Assembly: GCA_026936335.1 (NCBI GenBank)
Contig: JAPMXV010000032.1
Span: 338,226 to 402,225, forward strand
Length of the DNA: 64,000 nucleotides
Source of the DNA: Mantamonas sphyraenae
Taxonomy: Eukaryota; CRuMs; Mantamonadidae
Direction: 5' to 3'
The notes below the pieces were generated by a model that was given only the letters and a program-made list of their open reading frames with translations, was not told the origin of the DNA and did not search any database. How positions within the stretch are numbered: position 1 is the first letter of the stretch; every line of letters begins with the position of its first letter. Shown here in pieces: positions 56,662 through 64,000 of the stretch. The translations under genes were made by a program, and so were the position numbers.

Positions 56662-58060
56662 TCAGCGCCGTCACCGTGCCGTTCAGCACCAGACTGCGTC
56701 CTCCGTTGCTCGTGCCAGACACAAACGTCACGCCGCCTGCGTTCACGCTCGTCAGCACACCATGCGTCACCGTCAAGTTCATCTCCATCGACTCTCCGCC
56801 CACGTCAATGTCCGTCACAGTGATGCCTGCGATCGTCAGATCCGTGTCCTCGTCCACGTTCACTCCACCCACAGGTGTGATGGCAGGGCGGTCGTTCACC
56901 TGCGTCACCGTGATGCCCACGCTGCCGCTGTCTGTCAACTCTCCACCCACACCCACGTTGCCCAGGTCACTCACGCGCACCACAAGCGTGTCTGCGCCAT
57001 TGTAATCCTGTGCCCCGCGGTACACCAGCACACCCAGTGCCGTCTGCACCTGGGTCAGCGTGCCCGTGAAGCTCATCGTCGCGTCCGACGCACCGTCGCC
57101 ACACTGAATGTCAGGCCCGTCGTCGTCACTGCGGTCACCACACCCTGGCTCACGCTCACGTTCGCCTGCAATGCGTTCCCTGCAACGTCCACGTCCGTCA
57201 CGCTGATGCCGTTGATCGTCAGATCCACGTCCTCAGCACACTCTGTGCAGACACAACACTCAGCACAGGGCCGTCGTTCACAGCCACAACTGTGATCGCC
57301 ACGTTCGCCGTGTCGTTCAGTGCTCCTCCCAGACCACTGTTGCCGAGGTCGTCCACAAACACAGCCAGCGTATCCGCTCCGTTGTAGTTGCTGTTTGCCA
57401 CGTACGTCACGCTGCCCAAAGCCGCGTTCACATCCGTCACCGTGCCGTTGCACTCAATCGTGCTGTCAGACACGCCGTCACCAACAGCAAACAACAGTCC
57501 GCTTGTGCTACCCAGGCTCAACACACCCTGTGACACACTCAGACGCAGTTGCATGCGCGCGCTGCCAACGTCGCCATCGACCACGCTCAGACCGCCAATG
57601 GCACTGCTCGTGTCTTCGTTCACACTCACAGTGGCCGGTGCCGTCAGCACAGGCGCGTCGTTCACTTCGGCCACAGTCACCACAATCACGGCACTGTCAC
57701 CCAGCGCTCCACCCGCGCCCGTGTTGCCCAGATCGTTCACACTCAACACCACGCTGTCCGTGCCCTGGAAGTTCGCGTTGCCACGATACACCAGGTTCGT
57801 CAGCGCTGCGTTCACGTTGGTCAACGTGCCCGTGAAACGCACCGTTGCGTCGCTGCTGCCGTTGCCAGCACCAAACACAAGGCCGCTCGTGCTGCCCAGC
57901 CACACATCTGACCAGACGTCACACTCACGTTCACGGCAACCACACCGGCTGCTGCGTCCACATCTGCCACGCTGATACCGCCGATCGTCAGGTCGGTCTC
58001 CTCGTTCACGTTCTGTCCACCGGGCACAGTCAGCACAGGCGCGTCGTTCACCGCACTCAC
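49991..58060. repeat. Higher-order tandem array, 2,688-bp period
   Basis: Three consecutive near-identical units begin at about 49,991, 52,679 and 55,367; landmark segments recur exactly 2,688 bp apart. Partial units occur at 47,286-49,220 (offset 2,705) and 60,757-64,000. 2,688 = 7 x 384 bp, so expansion keeps both frame and domain register. Differences between units are a few scattered single bases, which points to recent amplification or homogenisation. True copy number may be larger if the assembly collapsed the array. Confidence 0.9.
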
Positions 58061-61000
58061 ACTCACACCAATCGTGCGCGTGTCGTTCAATGCCGATCCG
58101 CCCGTGTTGCCTTGATCATTCACTGTCAACGTGATCACATCTGCTCCTTCAAAGTGGGCGTTTGCCGCGATACGCCAGGCCACTCGCAATCATCGACGCG
58201 TTGAACGCCTGCTGCGATGCCGTGAACTCCACACGGCTGTCTGACACTCCGTCGCCAACCACAAACGTGAAACCCGTGGTTGTGCCAAAAGTCACAACAC
58301 CGTTCACGCTCGTCACATTGAAGTACATCTGTCCCGTTCCTGCGTCCGTGTCGCTCACACTGATCCCATTGATCACCAGCGTCGTGTCTTCCACAGCGCT
58401 CTGACCACCAGGCACGCTCAGCACAGGTCCATCGTTAACACTCGCGACCACGATGCTCACCACATTCGACGCAGACAAAACGCCACCGCTTCCGGTGTTG
58501 CCATTGTCATCCACAGAGACAAGCAGGCTATCCACACCGACAAAGTTGGCATCGCCGTGGTAGACAACGCTGGCAAGTGCCGCGTTCACCGCGGTCAGCG
58601 TGCCCTCTGCACGCACACGCACATCAGACACTCCGTCGCCCTCTGCGAACACAAGGCCCGTCGTGCTTGCCAACCAAACGCGACCGTTGCTAACGCTCAC
58701 GTTGAAACGCACGTTGCTGCCCGCCACATCCACGTCACTCACGCTAATGCCACCGATCGTCAGATCAGTGTCCTCCACCGCGTTCTGTGCACTGGGCACA
58801 CTCAATACAGGCCCGTCATTCACAGCGCTCACGCTCACAGCGATCGTCGCCGTTGCCGTCTGTTCTCCACCAGATCCACTTGCACCCTGGTCACTCACAG
58901 TCACCACAATGCTGTCGGCCCCGTTGAAATGCACATCTCCCCACATACGACACGCCAGATGCCAACGCAGCGTTCACTGCAGTCAAGGTGCCCGAGAACT
59001 GCATCTCCTTGTTCGAGTTGCCACTGCCAAGCGTGAAAAGCGAGCCCACTCGTCGATCCGAGCGTCATCACACCACTGGTCGCAGTCAGATTCACAGACA
59101 CTGCAGATGCCATCACGTCAACGTCACTCACACTCAGGCCAGTCACATTCACGCTCACATCCTCAGCCGTCGCCACGCTGCTGCTTGTCACACCGATCAC
59201 AGGCGCGTCGTTTACAGCAAGCACGTTGATCACCTGAAGCTTCTCCGTCTCCGTCACCGTGCCGTTCGCACTGCCGAAGCCCTGATCAGACGCCCACACA
59301 CGCAGCAGCTCAGCACCATTCCAGTGCTGCGCACCGCGATACACAAGGCCGTTCAGCGCCGCGTTGATTGCCGTCAGGTTGCCCGAGAAGCGCACATCCG
59401 CGTCCGCCGCACCGTCACCCTGCGTAAACGTCAACCCTGCAGTGCTGCCAAGGCTCACAAGGCCCTCCGTCACCGTCACGTTCACAAGCATCGTGTCGCC
59501 TCCAATGTCCACATCAGAGATGCTGATGCCATACATGCTCAGGTCCGTGTCCTCGTTCACGCTCTGCGTGTCCAGCACAGTAATGTTCACCTTGTCGTTC
59601 ACCGCGTTCACAACCACAAGCTTGCTGGCGGAAGCTGACAGCGCCCACCAGCTCCAGTACCTCCGTTGTCACTAACGCCAACGACCACGTTGTCCAATCC
59701 GTTGAAGTCCAGGTTGCCCTGGTACTGCAGCGTCGCCAACGCACTGTTCACACTCGTCAGCGTGCCTGAAAACACCATCGACGCATCAGCAGCTCCGTCG
59801 CCACTTGAAAACACAAGTCCCGTCGACGAACCCAGGGTCAACACACCACGGCTCACGCTTACGTTCACCGTCATGCTTGTTCCAGCGACATCCACATCCG
59901 CCACAGAGATCCCTGTGACACCGAGGAGTTCGTCTTCGTCCACATTCTGGGCTCCACCCACAGCGACCGAAGGTGCGTCGTTCACAGCATTCACAGTCAC
60001 AGACACATTGGCCGCATCGCTCAGAGCACCACCAATGCCCACGGCTCCCTGGTCGTTCACAGTAACCAGCACCGTGTCCGCTCCGTGTAGTGCGTGTTGC
60101 CACGGTACACCACACTGCTCATCGCCGTGTTGATGTTCGTCAGGCTGCCTCGGAAGCGCATCACGGCGTTCAGCGACGGACCGCCCGTCACAAACGTCAG
60201 GCCCGTCGTCGTGCCGCCAAGCGTCAGAACACCGCTGCTCACCTGCAGATCAACCACAAGTTCGTTCGCAGCCACGTCCACATCGCTCACGCTGATGCCA
60301 CCGAGCGCAATGTCCGTGTCCTCCATGCCGCTCTGCGCACTCGGCACACTCAGCACAGGCGCGTCGTTCACACCTGCCACAGTCACCGCAATGCTCTGTG
60401 CATCGCCCAAAGCACCACCCGACCCGGTGTTGCCCAGATCGTTCACTGCAATCGCAACGCTGTCGGCACCCACAAAGTGCAGGTTGCCCTGGTACACCAT
60501 CTCGACAGCGCCGCATTCACAGACGTCAGGTTGCCGACCACACGCAGGCTGCATCACCGCTGCCACTGCCTGCTTCCACTCCAAGGCCGGCCAGGGACTT
60601 CAACCACACACGACCGGAAGCCACACTCACGTTGACTTGCAGCAGCCCGCACCCACGTCGACGTCGGTCACCGAAACACCCGTGATCGTCAACTGAACGT
60701 CCTCGTTCACGTTCTGTCCACCAGGCACAGTCAGCACAGGCGCGTCGTTCACCGCACTCACACTCACACCAATCGTGCGCGTGTCGCCCAGTGCTCCACC
60801 CGTGCCACTAGCTCCCCTGGTCGTTCACTGTCACCGTGATCGTGTCTCCTCCATTTGTACTGCGCGTCTCCACGGTACACAATGTTGTTCAGCGCCGCGT
60901 TTGCGTTTGTCCAGCGTCGCCACAAAGCGCACATCCTTCGTGCCCGATGCTGCTCCCGTCCACAATCGTCACGCCGCTCATGCTGCCCAGTGTCACCACA

Positions 61001-64000
61001 CCCTGGCTTGCGCTCACGTTCACCAGCAGCAGACTGCCCGCAATGTCCACATCGCTCACGCTGATGCCACCAATCGTCAGATCCGTGTCCTCAACGCCGC
61101 TCTGTCACTCGGCACACTCAGCACAGGCGCGTCGTTCACGCTCGACACAGTCACAACAATGCTGCCACTGTCTCCAAGCACTCCGCCACTGCCCGTGTTG
61201 CCACCGTCGTTCACGCTCACCACAATGCTGTCCACTCCGTTGAACGCACTGTCCGGCATGTACACAACAGTCGCCAGCGCGTTGTTCACATCCGTCACGC
61301 TGCCGCTGAACTCCACCCGTCCGTCGCTGCTGCCGTTGCCTGCACTGAACACAAGGCCGTTCGTGCTCGCCAGCCACACTCGGCCAGCACTCACACTCAC
61401 GTTCACGTTCATCGCTCCGCCCGCAACGTCCACGTCCGCCCACACTCACGCCGCTCACTGTCAGCGCAGTGTCCTCGGCCGTGCTCTGTGCCCCAGGCAC
61501 ACTCAGCACAGGTGCGTCGTTCACAGCCACCACGTTGATCACAAGCGTCTTGTTCGACACCCTGCTCACCACCGCTGCCGACTGCTCCCTGGTCAGACAC
61601 CCACACAACAAGCCCGTCTGCTCCGTTGTACTGTGTCACTCCACGGTACACCATGTTCGACAGTGCTGCGTTCACAGCCGTGATCGACCCGTCAAAACAC
61701 AATCCACGTGTCGTTCACTCCGTCGCCACTGCCAAACGTCAGACCCGTCGTGCTGCCCAGCCACAGGCTGCCTGCGCTCACACTCACGTTCACTCGGAAA
61801 CGCAAATCCGGCCACGTCCACATCGCTCAACGCTGATGCCACCAATCGTCAGATCCGTGTCCTCAGCCACACTCTGTGCACTCGGCAGAGTGATCACCAG
61901 CGCGTCGTTCACACCATTCACAGTGATCGCACACTCTGGCTGTCTGTCTGCCTCACCGCCGGCTCCCGTGTTGCCCTTGTCGCGCACGCTCAGTTCGAGC
62001 GAGTCGCTGCCAAAGAAGTGCAGGTCGCCGTGGTACACCACCTGCCCGATGGCCGCGTTCAGCGCCGTCACCGTGCCGTTCAGCACCAGACTGCGTCCTC
62101 CGTTGCTGGTGTGCCAGACACAAACGTCACGCGCCTGCGTTCACGCTCGTCAGCACACCATGCGTCACCGTCAAGTTCATCTCCATCGACTCTCCGCCCA
62201 CGTCAATGTCCCGTCAACAGTGATGCCTGCAATCGGTCAGATCCGTGTCCTCGTCCACGTTCACTCCACCCACAGGTGTGATGGCAGGGCGGTCGTTCAC
62301 AGGCGTCACCGTGATGCCCACGCTGCCGCTGTCTGTCAACTCATCCCCACACCCACGTTGCCCAGGTCACTCACGCGCACCACAAGCGTGTCTGCGCCGT
62401 TGTAATCCTGTGCCCGCGGTACACCAGCACACCCAGTGCAGTCTGCACCTGGGTCAGCGTGCCCGTGAAAGCTCATCGTCGCGTCCGACGCACCGTCGCC
62501 CACACTGAATGTCAGGCCCGTCGTCGTCACTGCGGTCACCACACCCTGGCTCACGCTCACGTTCGCCTGCAATGCGTTGCCTGCAACGTCCACGTCCGTC
62601 ACGCTGATGCCGTTGATCGTCAGATCCACGTCCTCAGCCACACTCTGTGCAGACACAACACTCAGCACAGGGCCGTCGTTCACAGCCACAACTGTGATCG
62701 CCACGTCGCCGTGTCGTTCAGTGCTCCTCCCAGACCACTGTTGCCGAGGTCGTCCACAAACACAGCCAGCGTATCCGCTCCGTTGTAGTTGCTGTTTGCC
62801 ACGTACGTCACGCTGCCAAAGCCGCGTTCACATCCGTCACCGTGCCGTTGCACTCAATCGTGCTGTCAGCACGCCGTCACCAACAGCAAACAACAGTCCG
62901 CTTGTGCTACCCAGGCTCAACACACCCTGTGACACACTCAGACGCAGTTGCATGCGCGCGCTGCCAACGTCGCCATCGACCACGCTCAGACCCCAATGGC
63001 ACTGCTCGTGTCTTCGTTCACACTCACAGTGGCCGGTGCCGTCAGCACAGGCGCATCGTTCACTCGCCACAGTCACCACAATCACGGCACTGTCACCCAG
63101 CGGACCACCCGCGCCCGTGTTGCCCAGATCGTTCACACTCAACACCACGCTGTCCGTGCCCTGGAAGTTCACGTTGCCACGATACACCAGGTTCGTCAGC
63201 GCCGCGTTCACGTTGGTCAAACGTGCCCGTGAAACGCACCGTTGCGTCGCTGCTGCCGTTTGCCAGCACCAAACACAAGGCCGCTCGTGCTGCCCAGCCA
63301 CATCTGACCAGACGTCACACTCACGTTCACGGCAACCATACCGGTGCTGCGTCCACATCTGCCACGCTGATACCGCCGATCGTCAGGTCGGTCTCCTCGT
63401 TCACGTTCTGTCACCAGGCACAGTCAACACAGGCGCGTCGTTCACCGCACTCACACTCACACCAATCGTGCGCGTGTCGCCCAGTGCTCCACCCGTGCCA
63501 CTAGCGCCTGGTCGTTCACTGTCACCGTGATCGTGTCTCCTCCATTGTACTGCGCGTCCTCCACGGTACACAATGTTGTTCTGCCGCCGCGCTTGCGTTG
63601 TCAAGCGTCGCCACAAAGCGCACATCCTTTCGTGCCGATGCTGCTCCGTCCACAATCGTCCAAGCCCGCTCATGTGGCCCAGTGTCACCACACCCTGGCT
63701 TGCAGCTCCCGTTTCACAGCAGTCAGATGCCACCGCAATGTCCACAGTCGCTCACGTGATGCCACCAATCGTAGATCCGTGGTCCTCAACGGCCGCTCTG
63801 TCCACTCGCACACTCAGCAAGGCGCGTCGTTCACGCCTCAGCACAGTCACCACAATTTGTTTGCGACTTGTTCTCCAAGCACTCCGGCCACTGCCCGTTG
63901 TTCCACCGTCGTTTCACGCTCACCACAATGCTGTCCACTTCCTTGAACGCACTGTGGCAGTGTACACACTGTCGCCATAGCGCGTTGTTCAATCCGTCAC
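56662..64000 (-). pseudogene. Frame-broken continuation of the giant repeat protein (probable sequence errors; runs off right edge)
   Basis: Continuous homology to the same 128-residue repeats, scattered over all three frames. Against the clean copies I can place: an extra C near 56,650, missing bases near 57,100 and 57,237, two extra bases near 57,902, a missing T near 60,087, and from ~60,500 about one single-base change in run length per 100-150 bp (for example near 60,815, 60,855, 60,955, 61,105, 61,440, 61,695). The last 500 bp also carry many substitutions. From about 59.2 to 60.76 kb it largely repeats 45.7-47.29 kb; 58.08-59.2 kb holds repeat types not seen elsewhere. Most breaks are homopolymer-length changes rising toward the edge, so error is likelier than decay, but true pseudogenisation upstream cannot be excluded. 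Confidence 0.7.

Noticed and set aside
49991-58060. Transposon copies as the source of the 2.7-kb repeats
   Set aside because: No terminal inverted repeats, target duplications or transposase; the period is an exact multiple of the protein domain.
40300-64000. CRISPR array or satellite DNA because of the regular repeats
   Set aside because: The units are 384 and 2,688 bp, coding and without spacers, so this is a protein-repeat array.
35837-64000. Bacterial contamination joined to the contig
   Set aside because: The same frame runs from bacterial-type repeats into eukaryote-like membrane and low-complexity tail, and composition is continuous with neighbouring intron-bearing genes; a mis-join cannot be fully excluded without reads.

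Overview
The window is nuclear DNA from a free-living unicellular eukaryote. It is GC-rich and compact, with short GT-AG introns (about 50-330 nt) and intergenic gaps of about 75-265 nt. It carries TORC1, endolysosomal and mitochondrial-recombination genes of eukaryotic type. The lineage cannot be fixed from the sequence alone. I see no rRNA, tRNA, CRISPR array or transposase.

Left part (1-20.5 kb): two ABCA-type half transporters are arranged head to head (1-4278 minus, running off the left edge; 4379-7842 plus). Then come an MGM101-type mitochondrial recombination protein (7919-9301 minus) and the Rab7-GEF subunit CCZ1 (9389-11244 minus). Next is a tail-to-tail inverted pair of unfamiliar secreted proteins (11404-13624 plus; 13799-16179 minus, frame-broken). 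Each has a signal peptide, an acidic segment and a run of cationic 11-residue amphipathic repeats. LST8 (16420-17739 minus), an RDD-domain membrane protein (17827-19647 plus) and a SWEET sugar transporter (19734-20462 minus) follow.

Middle (20.6-35.6 kb): a 2,864-residue coiled-coil protein on the plus strand, and an IML1/DEPDC5 (GATOR1) homologue on the minus strand in which I cannot find the DEP domain. LST8, IML1 and CCZ1 all act at the lysosome/TORC1 interface, but their proximity may be chance.

Right part (35.8-64 kb): one enormous minus-strand surface-protein gene that runs off the right edge. From its C terminus it encodes a long LPxLP-rich cytoplasmic tail, three membrane segments, six modules of about 120 residues, and then dozens of 128-residue bacterial-type cadherin-like repeats. 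Much of the repeat region is a near-identical higher-order tandem array with a 2,688-bp period (7 x 128 codons). The frame is clean over 35,837-49,222 and 49,552-56,661. It is then broken by single-base indels that become denser toward the right edge, which looks more like declining consensus quality in a repeat than biological decay.

Four gene pairs are divergent with only 87-159 bp between start codons (ABCA pair, CCZ1/secreted protein, LST8/RDD, SWEET/coiled-coil), so bidirectional promoters are probably common here.
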